Source of the DNA: Monilinia fructicola
Taxonomy: Eukaryota > Ascomycota > Leotiomycetes > Helotiales > Sclerotiniaceae
Length of the DNA: 64,000 bases
NCBI GenBank assembly: GCA_008692225.1
Contig: VICG01000009.1
Location: 868,001 to 932,000 of the forward strand
Reading direction: 5' to 3'
The position numbers and the translations under genes are program-made. Below the pieces are notes generated by a model. It searched no databases. It was not told where the DNA came from and was given only the letters and a program-made list of their open reading frames with translations. Of the stretch, positions 12,074 through 25,716 are shown piece after piece (position 1 is the first letter of the stretch; the number at the start of each line of letters is the position of its first letter).

Positions 12074-15000
12074 GATATATGATTTTATAGAGGGTGATTG
12101 GCCTCGGTTGAGGGATCTTTCGTGATCAAGGTCGATGAGCGTTGGTAGGTTCTTTAAATTCTATCCTCATAAGCTGCGCGAACTGAATGTCAATACCCTT
12201 ACTTGAAAACTTAGGAAAAGGATTCCCATTAATAAGTAAAGACATCTGAGAGTGCAAGCCCTTTCCCCGGAATTTTCCATCAGCCACAAACCAATATCCA
12301 CAAATTGTGATAAGAGAGTCAAGGGACGGGTGGATGCCGAGCCTCTTCGAGTATGAGCTTTACCAATTCAAAAATTGCCTTCTCAAATGGCTTGAGGCTG
12401 AGTTGTGATATTCTGTTCAGCGCCTATTCTGTATAATAGGTCTACAGACTACCAGAGCACATTCCAAACAACAGCCTCGCCTAAATGTGTAAATGAATAT
12501 CTTGTTAGCCCAAACTCACTATACCTAGGAGAAAGCCCCTTTCAAACATTACGAAAGTGGTTTTGGCTTATACTATTTTTATGATTTTACTTAAAAGCAT
12601 GCCTCCCGCTTGACCAATCACATATTATGATATTAATGAACCAAATGTCGTTGCCTAAATAATGCTACATCAAAAGTATCCAGATTCTGTATTGGGAAGA
12701 AGAAGAAAATCTGACTTATTTTCAGAAAGCCATACTACTAGAAAAGGGGTGCCCAGAAAGCCACGAACTCGTACTCCCATGCGACCATGTCATTACCGAA
12801 GCCTAGTATTGCATGTAATTAAATTTACCACGTGGAACAAATCGCTACCACACATGCTGGTGATTTTTACTTGAAGTTTCTCTCAATTGAAGGGATAGAT
12901 CGATGCGATGTTGCGTTTGATTTTGGGTTCTTACTTTATTACTGGGGGCGGAAGGGAGTCAGCATTTCGTTTAGCGACCCAATCAAATTATGGCTTGTGA
13001 CATGTTCACGTGATCTCACAACGTCTGATTGGGTTCTATTTTGAGACTTCCAATCTCGCCAACCTTCAGCTCATGCAGCCACCAAAAAATTTCGAGGAGT
13101 CCAAGTTGAGATTGATGAGGCTCTCCAGGGCTTGTGAGAGTAACCGTATCTTGCATCAAGGAGCTGGAACAGCCCTCGGACTTTGGCCAATCATTCTACG
13201 AGAAGTTTGATCATGATATCATCGTCCCGACCTTCGCTTTCAATGATCTTGGCGGCGCCTATCTAATTCATTCTTCCATCAAGAGATCTTTCTGTTCTAT
13301 AACTACCAAGAAATTTAAGCGACGGGCATGGTATACAAGTAGCTCTTCATGATAGGAAAAAAAGGTTATCATCCCATTGCTGGCATATCGCTTCATAAGC
13401 ATGATAAGCGATGGGAAAGTGACGGTATGGTGGAGTGGTCCTAGGTACCCAACGACTGGGTCATTTATTATCTACCATATTTGTTCTTTAACCTATGTCT
13501 GTCAATCGTCCGAGTTCTGGATATCTCGTGGGAGAAGAACAATATCTACGACAGGATAGGTAGGTAATTTCAGAGATATGTTCAAGAAATCTTGAAGAAT
13601 TGTTTTATTTCCCAAGCTTCTGTGTTGTCGGTTGATATTTGGCATGACACATATACTCTGTTTCTTCAAGTTGTTCATCGTTAACTTTGAACGCACCTCT
13701 CTGATGATCAAATTGGGTATTCTATCTACCAAGACCTAAATCACCTGATTCTTCTTTGGTCCACCGACAAAATGGCCCGGTACATTGACTTTCTAATTCT
13801 GTTTTCTCTTTTCAATAACTATTGCGCAAGAGTTTGAGAATAATAAGAACCGAGAGGGCGAGCGGAGTTTTCTGGAACTTACAAAGTGAGCAGCGGATTG
13901 CGTCGCGCTTGAGATTTAGCAACCAAAGTTTAAATATATAAATCGCACAAACAACCATTACTAATAATGCCTATCACTTTTTTACGTTCTCCATCTGTTT
14001 TTTTCTGCTCATTCTCTTCTATTTCCTTTCTTTTTGGGCTCATCTATCCCATTGACTCCATGCTAAGCCGGTGAAGGATTCGAAACTCGAGACAATGCGA
14101 GGTATACCATCAGCATTGTTACCATCGTGGATTCAGATGAGCACATTGTTTCTCTGAACAAACAAGTCTTAAGCTGCTAGGGGAATAATAATTGGCAAGA
14201 CTGGAAGTGAATACCGCCACTTTCACGCTTCTGATTAATTCTCCACCACCCCCTCTTCCACCCCTTTTCTTTGTGCCTCGTCATCTCCAAGCCACGCATC
14301 GACTCTCACACTTATCCTTCTCTCTATATCACTCCTATTCTCTTCTTATTCTCCCTTTGTTTTACAAAATTCGTCATGAATACAACCTCATTCGAGGAAT
14401 GGAAACATTCCCGCTTCCATGTGAGAGTATTGATCCTAATACAAGTGAGTTATTCCCCATAACCGCCACATCTATATTCATACCGATGGACAAAAATATC
14501 AGAAAAGATGACAAAGTAAACAAGCAGAGGGTTCGCCACTAGATACAAACTTCTTGACATCTTTATTTCGAGAACAACGTGATCTCACTGGTTCAAAAAA
14601 ACGTCATCTTCGCTGGAAGATTCTGATTCCTCCGAAGACAAATTTTCAGTAACCCGATTATTAGACGCTGGTCGAACTTTGCACTTCATGATACTTATAT
14701 GTATGGCTATCAGGGATTTCGACTGTTGACTTTCAAATGCTCAGCCAATGAATCTGTTGCTCAGCGATTGACGCTACATGCTAGATTAATGGATTGGCAA
14801 AAGCCGTAGAGCTTTTGTCGATCCAGAAAGTAAGTCACCACCAGCAATCTGGCTTATGTGTATCCAGAGACGCAATTCCCTTAATTGTGGACTTGTATCC
14901 CCGAGCTTTGTTTTTGGGCCACGCACTATAGTGAGCCGTTTACCGACTATCAAGCTTCATGGGCTTCTCCTTCCAACAGCAAATTCTGCTCAAGATGTTA

Positions 15001-15387
15001 TATTAGTATATTTCCTGGAAGCAAAAAAGAGTTGTATGATATATCTCAGTAAGATTTGTGAAAGTGAATATATTAAAGAGGCTGAGTATGGCTAAAGTCT
15101 TTCACCTTCGGTCTAATAATTTCCGGCGTTCAAGGTAAAGCTTGAGCAAAACAAACCATCTCATACACCCGAAAGCCCAGATACACAAATTGGGCCTGGA
15201 TGAGCTCAATCCTTTTCTGCTTGAACTCCTGTCAATCATTTTCTTTCATCAAATCCTCACCTACTCTAGAGGCACTCATTGTCGCAGATAGTGTTGCGGA
15301 TCCGACCTCTCTGTAAGCCTGCGCGCTTTACGACATATCTCGTTCTATGCCATATGTTAGTACCTACAGAAGTAGGCGACGCGCATC
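12074..15387. other. Long spacer with possible gene relic
   Basis: About 3.3 kb. Several short plus-strand frames (12662-13352) look partly protein-like but overlap in different frames; see the relic at 13010-13352. At 14376 a plus-strand ATG opens MNTTSFEEWKHSRFH followed by a GTGAGA donor-like site, without a convincing second exon. The last 200 bp before 15388 are C/T-rich and probably the leader of the next gene. Confidence 0.4.
13010..13352 (+). pseudogene. Possible gene relic
   Basis: Two overlapping plus frames each carry a protein-like piece: QPPKNFEESKLRLMRLSRAC, and after a frame change ELEQPSDFGQSFYEKFDHDI and VPTFAFNDLGGAYL. The second ends in FKRRAWYTSSSS and a stop at 13352. 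No splice pair joins them cleanly. This looks like a frameshifted remnant rather than a working gene. No family recognised. Confidence 0.2.
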
Positions 15388-17778
15388 ATGGCAATCCCAA
15401 CAGAAGTCAAGATTCTCCTTGAAGCTGCAATGACACAAGCAGCTAATCAAGTCAACGAGACCGCTAAAGAAAGGGACTTCAGTAACTGGGCGTCGGAAAT
15501 GTTACTCAAGAAGGCGGAGGCAATACTTGTGGGAATGATCGATCTTGAGATATTCAAAGATGAAGATCGTTTGACAGGAGTGTTTGCATGTTCCATGATG
15601 ATGAGAACAGTTCGTGAGAGTATCAAGTCCCTTCAATCTCAGAATTTCGGCGGCTCAAGCTCAGAACCACAGCATCAACAAGATATTGTCGCGAATTCGG
15701 AAGGATCCAAGTTTGTGAAAGCAGAAAACCGTACAAGCCCAGCTGCGGCAGAGGCATCAAAGAACTACATCAAAGATGTTGTAAAGAGCAATAGTCAATT
15801 ATTGACGGCGTACTGTCAGGCTCATTTTGGAGATTCTGCGAAGTCTCAAAAATCGTCGCCTGGAAATTCTCAACAGAAAGAAGTCCCCAAGGATGCGCCA
15901 ATGGAACAGCCTCCTGCTCAATCTGCTTCTGACGTCGCTATAGATGAGAAGAGCGCCGATACTGTACCAACTAGCGCCACACAAGCAGATAATACTGTGT
16001 ATATTGAAAGAAGCTCTATTAATCAATATACTACCTTGAGCTCTCACCAGCTTCCAAAATATGGGGAGACCGAAAACACAGATATACCATATCTCGCGGA
16101 TGGCATAACTTTCGAAGACAGAGACGATGACGTTGCGTTAGCAATGCCTACAATCGAGAAGACCGACGATTCCAAGGCAAAAAAGAGGAAGAACAAGAAG
16201 AAGAAGAAGAAGAAGACCATAACCGAAGATGCCACAGAAGAAATAGTTCCCGCGTCAATGGCAGCACATCTCCAACCCATTCCGCTCCCAGGTTATCCTC
16301 TCTCGGACAGCTCAACACGACCTCATGGTTCGGAGTCTTGTGTCGATATAGTGAAAAGGATTATGCAAGACGTAGATTTGGGCAGAAGGACAAGTCAAGT
16401 AACGGCACCGGATCCCTTATTCTCCGATAAAGACGCCCACCAAGAGCTGCAGTACCAAAAGACCATCGAAGAGCTGAAAGCTGAACATCAAAAATCCCTT
16501 GCAGATCTCACGAGAAAGTACGAAGCGATAAAGTTTGAGAATAGAAACCTGAAGACGGATCGTAACAGGGAGCTAGAAAGGCTTCGGAAAGAGCATTCTT
16601 CCCTAGACGAGGCAGCATCCAATCAAACAGAAGAGCTTCAAAGATCGATGTCCCGGATAGATACGTTAGAATCAGAACTTTCGGAGAAGTGTGAGCTTTT
16701 GGAGGATCACAGCGAAGCCATTAAACGCCTGCGAGCTCAATTGAACGGACATTCCGATGAATTGAAAGCTATCATGAATTATCGACCTAATCTCGAGGCC
16801 CATATGGCAATATTTGAGGCAAAAAAGACATCTATGGCCATTGAAGGAAATCACGCAGAAGCCTTTGCCTCAAAACGCCATAAATATCATTCCAAAGACC
16901 CCTCAAGCACAACTCCAAAGGGCATTGCAAATAATCTTTTGCTCTCTAACGAAGGAATTAAGATATGTGCAATGATGGAGGATCTACAGAAGGATAATGC
17001 AGAACTACGTGCGCGATGTGAATGGTATTCGGATTCAATTGAAAGTTTTTCTTGGAAATTGACGGAATCTGTTTCTGAGTTCCAATCCAGGGCTGAGGCA
17101 GCCGAGGATAAATTGAAAGAGGTTGAAGCAGGTTGGGATAGAGAAAAGGAATGGGAGAAGAAGAGAGTTCTCTTTGAGATTGGGGTGGCCGTTCGAAAAA
17201 GATTCTTCGAGCAATCCAAGTCTATTCTACCTCATCGCCAAGCTCAGGAGGGACCGGATCATAAAATCATCAAGCAAGGAAATGAAGCCTGTCATCGAGG
17301 TGATGCGATCGCAGATGCTGCGCTTTTTGAACTCGGCCTATTGTCAGGTGCTGATAATATAATCGCATATCAGGATTTGTATCTCTGCGAGCTACATCAT
17401 ATTCGCACATTCCCCCAAGAAGTGACTGAAGCTCTAGGATATTGGGCGAGTATATCCACCGTCGAAGCTACTGCAGCCTCTGAAATACACCGAGTTGAAG
17501 CATCAGAGTGCTTTGGTTCTATCACAAACTTGTGGAACGATAGTCCTACGGTGGAGGAATTCAAAGCGAGATTTGTTGGCGTTAGTTCATTGCTTAACTT
17601 ACGCCAACTTTCAAGATCCATCGTAAACATTGATAGGGGTGGCAAGTACCGTGGCTACGTTGAAGAGAAAGTGGTAAGCACATGTTTGTTTCGGTGTGTG
17701 ATTGGAAGCTAATTTTGCATACAGGATCTTGGAGATGCAAACAATCTTGAGGAAAGCGATGAGACGTGGTGGGCCTAG
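15388..17778 (+). CDS. Large coiled-coil protein with GNxAxH module (paralogue B)
   Basis: Exon 1 is 15388-17673 and exon 2 is 17725-17778, across a 51-nt GTAAGC...ATACAG intron in phase 0, giving 779 aa ending in DETWWA. Residues 1-85 are helical (EVKILLEAAMTQAANQ) and 85-260 disordered. A basic run of lysines at about 264-276 (KKRKNKKKKKKK) could be a nuclear or nucleolar signal. Coiled coil covers about 355-470 and 530-590. The C-terminal module shared with the genes at 7097 and 18626 is EIGVAVRKRFFEQ (597-609), then GNEACHRGDAIADAALFELG from 631. The segment NLWNDSPTVEEFKA near 712 matches paralogue A. Function unknown. The next gene downstream on the same strand is a paralogue, so the pair probably arose by local duplication. 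Confidence 0.85.
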
Positions 17779-18625
17779 GAGTAATCCTTCTGTGATAGCA
17801 AGTCTGGCCTAGTTGAGAGCTAGACCGACTCCTCGCAACCTGGACAGCGTATAGAAAGACTGTGAAGGATATCACAGAGGATCTATCGTATGATTGCTGA
17901 ATGATCAATCTCTTTGGGCTAAAAGTTACACAATGTGAAAGGTAAGATGTTACTATGGGTGGACTGGATACAACTGCTAGAATTCTGTTCAGAAAATGTA
18001 ATTCATATTAATTGCGCAAGGAAAGGACTGTTACCAGTGCTTATGAATAATGTCAAGTCCCAGGATAAACCGATACCTTCTATCGAATATTTCAAGGTGA
18101 AATCTAAAGATGGTTTTCGATGTAGATATCAAATTCTAATCTGATAAAGGATTAGTGACTTCGAGCAATAGAGGACCTATTACAATCAATTTCTAAGGAG
18201 TAGAGAACACCGTTAGGTACATTGACTCTATATCACTTTTATTTCGTAGAATTGTTGTTGTAGAGGAAAAGTACATGCCTTTGCAGTGATTGTCATGTGA
18301 ATAGGCGTTCCTATACTCTTATACTACAGACCATCGGACGAAAGGATTCACTTTTAGAATCTGTCCGACGCGCTTCTGCCTAAGCTTCCACCGAGGTATC
18401 TGCTTAACATAAACATCTAGCTCTCTGAGTTTTCTCACTACTTTTGAGTTAGTGAACGAGGTAGAGCTCATCTATAAAGCAGACCTCTGACTTTTCATTT
18501 CCACGTAGTCCAGCGACAGCGATATCTGAATCATTGTATCTGCTCAGAGTTGGATAGCTTCTCCGAATATTTCGAGATTATACTGAGACTTGCCACTGCA
18601 GAAAATCGAACATAGTATTATCAAA
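17779..18625. other. Intergenic region between two paralogues
   Basis: About 850 bp between paralogues B and C. A 69-aa plus frame at 17935-18144 has no support. The 100 bp before 18626 is the likely leader of paralogue C. No repeat or terminator-like element is evident. Confidence 0.45.
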
Positions 18626-20472
18626 ATGGCCGGTAAGAAGAAGAAGAAGAGAATGGGAGCTTATGCGTCCTCTCGACCTTCCGCGGGATCCATATCGCGA
18701 CCGGCATTAAAGATAGGCGATCAATCACACGAAAGCAAAGGTAAGTAGGACCTACTGCTAAGAATACCAGCACAATGATACTAAAGCTCTGCTTCACAGA
18801 TATAATTTCCAAGCCCCAAGAAGTCGAAGACGTTCAAAGTTTCGCGCTTTCACAACCACCTATAATGGGGGATGAAGATTGTTTTGAGGATTGTATTGGA
18901 TCTGAGTCTGATATTGAATGCTTTCTAGATGATGATATGGACCTTTTGCCGAGCGGGTGGGGTAAAGATGACAAGTCAAATGAAGATCACGAGAGAGCGC
19001 AAATTGCTGCAAAAGCCAAGTTGAAGAAAGCAAAAATTCTGGCATCTGTGACCAGGATAGAAGCGGCCTATGGAAATAGAACAGCCACGATTTTGGATCA
19101 CAAAGTAGACCTTCCTCAAACACTTGTCGAGGTAACGAAGTCTTTTGAGGTCATGATGGATAAGGAGAAGTCCTTCTCGAAGGCACCCTGTGAACCAGTT
19201 GAGAACGCAGTCAATGAAAACGACGAGATGATACATACTACAACAAACAATGATGGATCGTTCATTGGGACAGAATCTAGATCTTACGACTTTACACAGG
19301 CTGACATTAAATCCAACTCGCAAGCATTGGTTGCAATTAAGTGCAATGCCTGCATCAGAAAGTCAACGAAACTTGAAATGGAACCAAATACCAGATTGGT
19401 CGAAAAGTTCGCCCGACAAGAGCGTGATCTGAAATCTGCCAAGACACAAGCTGGTTCCTTACGCGCCGAGATAGAAGTTCTGAATCAAAAGCACAGGTTG
19501 GAAATGCAGAAGCAATCGTCTCAGCTTAGTGAAGCCCACCAGAAGGAAATTGATGCCATCAAATCAAATCTCAAGAAAACAGAAGCGGCCCTCCAGAAAT
19601 CATCCACTGATCTACGAAACGTTAGGGACAAAAACTCATTGGTTCGGACGGAAAGGAGGGAGCTTGATTCTAAGTTAGTGGCAATGAACGAAGATGTTGC
19701 AAGACTTACGGAGCATGTCTCCAAATTGGAAATACAAAAGAAGCAGGCATTGGATTCGACCGAGTCTTCGGTAAAATCACTGAACGAATCAATACAAGAC
19801 TTCAAAACCAGCGAGTTCAGACTCGGTGTGAAGCAGAGAGAAAATGCTATGCTGCAAAATCAAGTCACAGGCTTGATAGACCAGAATCGCAGAATCCGCC
19901 AGCAGCAGGCTAGGTCTGCTACAACTTCTACCCGCCTACAGCAGCTGGAGCGGAAATACGATAGCCTGAAGGATGACTATTATACTCTGGAAGATAAGCA
20001 TAGTGAGCTCGTTGAAGATGCCGCCAGGTACCGCTGTGAACGAGAACGGTACAGAGACGACGCAGAATACTATAGAAAGAAGCGGGATAACGTTCGGAAC
20101 GAACTTAGATCTATCGAGCAGAAACTCTCCAGCACGACAACAACGTATACCAATTTGCTTCAAAACAGCAAGCGTGTACGGCAGGACTACCAAAAGTTGA
20201 AAAAGACTCATGATCTTGGGAAGCCATTGGTGAAGATAGGAGTCGACATTAGGCTTAGATTCCTAGATCAAGCTCGAGAGACTGTCCTCAATATCTCTAG
20301 AGACAAAGCAGATGTGGCTCTGAGAAATAATGGCAATATCGCAGCTCACAGGGGTAATGCCGCTGCAGATGCTGCCTTGTTTAAGGGGGGATTTATCCCA
20401 GAAGAGTTTGAAGACGCCGAGGAGGTCTTTACGGCGCTTTACCAGTGCGAATCAAGTCAGTATTCCAAATAA
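18626..20472 (+). CDS. Coiled-coil protein with GNxAxH module (paralogue C)
   Basis: Exon 1 is 18626-18740 and exon 2 is 18800-20472, across a 59-nt GTAAGT...TTCACAG intron in phase 1, giving 595 aa. The true start is the upstream ATG (MAGKKKKKRMGAYASSRPS), not the in-frame ATG inside the intron at 18775. The N-terminal KKKKKR may be a nuclear signal. Acidic and low-complexity sequence fills about 60-130. A CNAC pair of cysteines sits near 230 and a long coiled coil near 245-505. The C-terminal module is KIGVDIRLRFLDQ (517-529), then GNIAAHRGNAAADAALFKGG from 550, closest to paralogue B. Unlike A and B it ends soon afterwards (ALYQCESSQYSK) and lacks the LW-x-x-S-x-T-x-EEF segment. Function unknown. 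Confidence 0.88.
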
Positions 20473-21937
20473 AGTGACACCCAAGCAAGGATAGTCGAAA
20501 CTGATGCGATTTGTGAGCACTCAGAGTGACCGGCAACCCATTTATCTTGCGTGACGAAGACTTAGCCAATGAGATAATAGGCCTGTAACGGTCCAGCGGC
20601 CGCCGCAGATGATGGAGCTGTCGGGGCATACTTGAAATACATGTTGCATGTGTTAAGATAGTCATATTTTATGGATGGTATTGTGCGAATATTGAGGAGG
20701 GGATATGTAGAATCAGCTTATGAAGCTCAATCCATCAACGGATTAGCTGGCGATAAGGATGATATGCCGGAGTGGAAATAATGAGTGCTCAATTAGCTTT
20801 GGTTTCTCAACATATGGCTTGAACAAATATAAAAGTATACTTTTACTTACACAATGACACATGATGTTTCTGTTTGTGTGTTAATTTCAAGCCAGATGTA
20901 AGAATATGCGGAGGTGCGGAGGGATATATACTATGAAATGAAATCCACAAGGCGAGTATCAAAAGATAATATTTGCAGTGTATCTAATTGTTTAGCAATG
21001 GGGACGAGATTTCATCTAATTGTTGTACATCGCCTGATGATGAAAAATACTGCAAACAGTATTGTGCAATTGACTTCTCTATCTAAATTGACCAAGCCTT
21101 ACAGTATCAGGACATATAGACCTATAGGATTGAAGCCCTCCACTCTATACCCACAAGCAATGACAGCTATCTTGGTACGTATGACCTCATCCCAGCATAT
21201 CATTATGGTGTCAGCGGGGCTTCTGTCTGGTGTTTCTAAAAGGATTAGTTCGTAGCTCAGAGTTATAAACTTAGTTTTAGCTTCGTTGAATTATTCTCCA
21301 ACAGTAAGTTCAAGTTATCAAAATCTTTAGAGATTTGTATCAGACTCCCCCCAATTAGCATTCTCACTGAGATCACTTTCAAGCTAGAAGAGCCGCCCAA
21401 AGAACACACAAAAGAACTGATAGTTCGACTTCTCAACGCAACAACTTCTCTGCCATGCTTATAGAATACCACATGCTATAGGCCTCTAAGACTATTCAGC
21501 TGGCCACAGCGATAGAATTTTTGAATGAAGAGATCATTGATACAGATGTAAGAGCCTACAGAGCGTCAAATTCCTCTTGAATGCTGCATTCGGGGCATGG
21601 TGCAACAGAGTAAACTCAACTGGATGCGCAACCTGGGGTAGACAATTGCGTTTGACAGGAGAATGACATAGGAAGTGTGGTTTTGTTCATCGGAGAAAGT
21701 ATGGCCTAATCAAAGGAGAGGATAAAAAGTACGATATGATTAATAAGTGTACATGTTTCACTCGCATAAGATAATAAGATTACGAGATGTTGTTTTTGGA
21801 GATGAATCCACTCGGAATTATTTCGAAGCTGTTCACTGGAACATGAAGCAATGTTGTAATGTGAAATGTCGAAAACATGGTTTCAATTACATTGCCAACC
21901 TCCTCGTCGTCCTCCTTCTCCTTCTCCTGCTTTTCCT

Positions 21938-22016
21938 CCTCGTCGTTGTCGTCGTTGTCGTCGTTGTCGTCGTTGTCGTCGTTGTCGTCGTTGTCGTTGT
22001 CGTCGTTGTCGTTGTC
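21938..22016. repeat. (GTCGTT)n microsatellite
   Basis: About 79 bp of near-perfect alternating GTCGTT hexamers, preceded by a related CTCCTT/CTCCTC-rich tract from about 21898. It creates long plus-strand frames of pure Val or Ser/Leu, which are artefacts of the repeat. Confidence 0.9.
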
Positions 22017-22293
22017 AAGAAATCAAAATGTGTTCAATGTGATGTACGGAGTAGACAATTCATGATCATTATTGTGGAGATTGAAGGTTACGTAAGGTTA
22101 CTGTAGCGATCCATGGATGTCATAATGTTACAAGTAATCACTCCGTAGTTGAAAGAGGGAACCATGACGAATAATCTAGACGTTTCCTTTCTTAACAACA
22201 ACAACCAACAACCAATTATATGTCATAACTGTATTAATTTCATAAATTCACAACATCTAGTTGTACAAACAAAGTCAAGCACGCACTTTATCA

Positions 22294-22338
22294 TACATCC
22301 ATCCACCCATCCATCCATACATCCATACATCCATCCGT
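22294..22338. repeat. CATC/CATA tetranucleotide microsatellite
   Basis: Imperfect array of CATC, CATA and CACC units in the upstream region of the GFA-like gene. Confidence 0.85.
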
Positions 22339-22511
22339 CCTGGTTATTCTAAATTCATTCAAAAAGTAAAATCTATATCTATCAACTTCCAATTTTCAAA
22401 TCTTCCACCTTGACTTCAACTCATGATTTGCAGAGGCCGTTTGATTTGAGCTTCTACTTTCTACTCGAGTACTAAATCTTTATCTATCACTCTATTGATT
22501 ATCTATCCAGA

Positions 22512-23287
22512 ATGAATGAACTTCATGGTGGTTGTTCTTGCGGGAGGAACAAATACATAATTGAACTTCCACAGAATGCAGTGGATGGCGCACAAGTCTT
22601 TTTCGACAGCAGTAACATTCACCGTATGTCAATTTGTCAGATTTCCGAATATCTTCATGTCTTACAGGGCCACAAAGGCAATGGCTAACATCTTCATAAA
22701 CAGGAAGATCACAAGCAGCTCCACTCTCCGCATGGCTTCGTGTGCCCCTAGCCTGGTATCACTCGACGACGTATGCATTTTTTGAAGATGAATCACACAA
22801 CATAATCCGAAGATCTTACACTCCGCCCTCCGAACAACATGCGAAACGTCATTTCTGCGGTTTCTGCGGCACCCCTCTCTCCTACTGGACGGAAGAACCG
22901 GCTGCTCATGCAGATTATATTTCATTGACTCTGGGATCATTGGCTTCATCGGATCTTCGAGACCTTGAGGAATTAGGCTTGCTTCCCAAGGAAGCTCTCG
23001 AGGATGCGCATAATGATAAACAAACCATCAAGACTATCATACCACATAACGAGAACGACGATGAAGGCACACAGGGTATACCGTGGTTTGAGACCATGGT
23101 TGAAGGAAGTCGATTAGGCAAAATGAGAACAAGTCGAGGTAGAAGGACTGCCAGTGATGGCCGAATCAAAGTGGAATGGGAGATTCTAGAATGGACTGCA
23201 GATGACGAAACATCTACAGCAACTGGGAAGAGAAAGCTAGATGCTACAAGTGCGGGCGAGGACTCCAGCATGGACGGGCTTTCATGA
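22512..23287 (+). CDS. GFA/CENP-V-like zinc-fold protein
   Basis: Exon 1 is 22512-22623 and exon 2 is 22704-23287, with an 80-nt GTATGT...AAACAG intron in phase 1, giving 231 aa. It begins MNELHGGCSCGRNKY, the first zinc motif (C8, C10) of glutathione-dependent formaldehyde-activating enzyme/CENP-V folds. The last motif is HFCGFCGTPLSYW (C89, C92). The middle motif, normally with two cysteines just before the arginine, reads SSNIHRSQAAPLSAW. Its cysteines are absent, so the second zinc site is probably not formed and a formaldehyde-activating role is doubtful. The C-terminus after about 175 is charged and low-complexity. The conserved AWYHSTTYAFFEDE lies between. Most likely a cytosolic or nuclear member of the fungal GFA-like group with unknown substrate. 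Confidence 0.87.
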
Positions 23288-24099
23288 AGGAGATACCGCA
23301 TCTGCGAGATCGATGGAAGGTGGATTTCGTAGGATAGTATATTATGAGCTGATGTGGACCACTCTGGAGAAACGCTGATCACGGAAATATGGATTCAGAC
23401 CGGAACATAATAAGAAAGCTTTACGATAGTACAAGAAGGTTTCCTAACAATTTTACGGTCATCGAAGAACGTTTTTTTTTTTTTTTTTTGGTTTTTGGTT
23501 TTTGGTTTTTGGTTCTTTTCCTTAACATCGAACTCCTATGTTGAAGGATGGGGAGTTCGGACTCTGGTAATGAATGTGGTGATAGCGTGTGCCAACTTTT
23601 ATATATGTAAGACTCCAACACAAAAAAACGCAATAAACAGTCTTGTCATTCAATCAATACACTCTACTTGGTTGAAATGGATAGTCGTCATCATCTACGC
23701 AGACGTAAATAGCCAAGTGCAGGCACGAAGATGACACCAAAGCACGTGAGTTGAATCAATGTATTCAGCCGGGATATCGCTCCGTCTAACCGTCTCACTA
23801 TTTCTGTTACCCCGCCATGCCATGTCTTGGTGGGGCTAAGCAGCCTCGAGAGGATGGAAAAATCACTCGATGAGGAAATGTTTATATCACGGTTTGAACG
23901 GTCCGAGGGGTGGGATACGAGATAGCTTCTATTTGATTGTCATGGCATGATAATCGCTCACAATTAGACAATTAGCCGTGGCATGTGTACTTATATGCGA
24001 GCAGATTCCCATCTTGAAACAACTAATTTGTATTTCGCATACCCAACATCTTTTACATTTACCCGGCCTGAACAATATCGAAGATCCGAGAAGAGCAAT
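23288..24099. other. Spacer with poly-T tract
   Basis: About 800 bp. It contains a poly-T plus TTTTTGG repeat at 23472-23513. The final 150 bp precede the GH1 gene and probably hold its promoter. No gene is supported. Confidence 0.5.
23472..23513. repeat. Poly-T followed by TTTTTGG tandem units
   Basis: About 18 T residues followed by three to four copies of a 7-bp GGTTTTT unit. It lies about 190 bp past the stop codon of the GFA-like gene. It differs from the usual fungal telomere unit. Confidence 0.85.

Positions 24100-25716
<1,617 letters not shown>

Larger units (their letters stand above)
20473..22511. other. Spacer with simple repeats
   Basis: About 2 kb. The frame at 20914-21255 is not protein-like. 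The later part holds a GTCGTT microsatellite (21938-22016) and a CATC-type microsatellite (22294-22338), listed separately. The 150 bp before 22512 is C/T-rich leader of the next gene. Confidence 0.45.

Noticed and set aside
18775..18799. In-frame ATG as start of paralogue C
   Set aside because: It lies inside an intron. The upstream ATG at 18626 with a clean GTAAGT...TTCACAG intron gives a better N-terminus.
21747..22106. Plus-strand frames of pure Val or Ser/Leu
   Set aside because: Produced entirely by the GTCGTT microsatellite.
23472..23513. TTTTTGG repeat as an internal telomere-like sequence
   Set aside because: The unit differs from the common fungal TTAGGG repeat, and the tract is short and adjoins a plain poly-T run.
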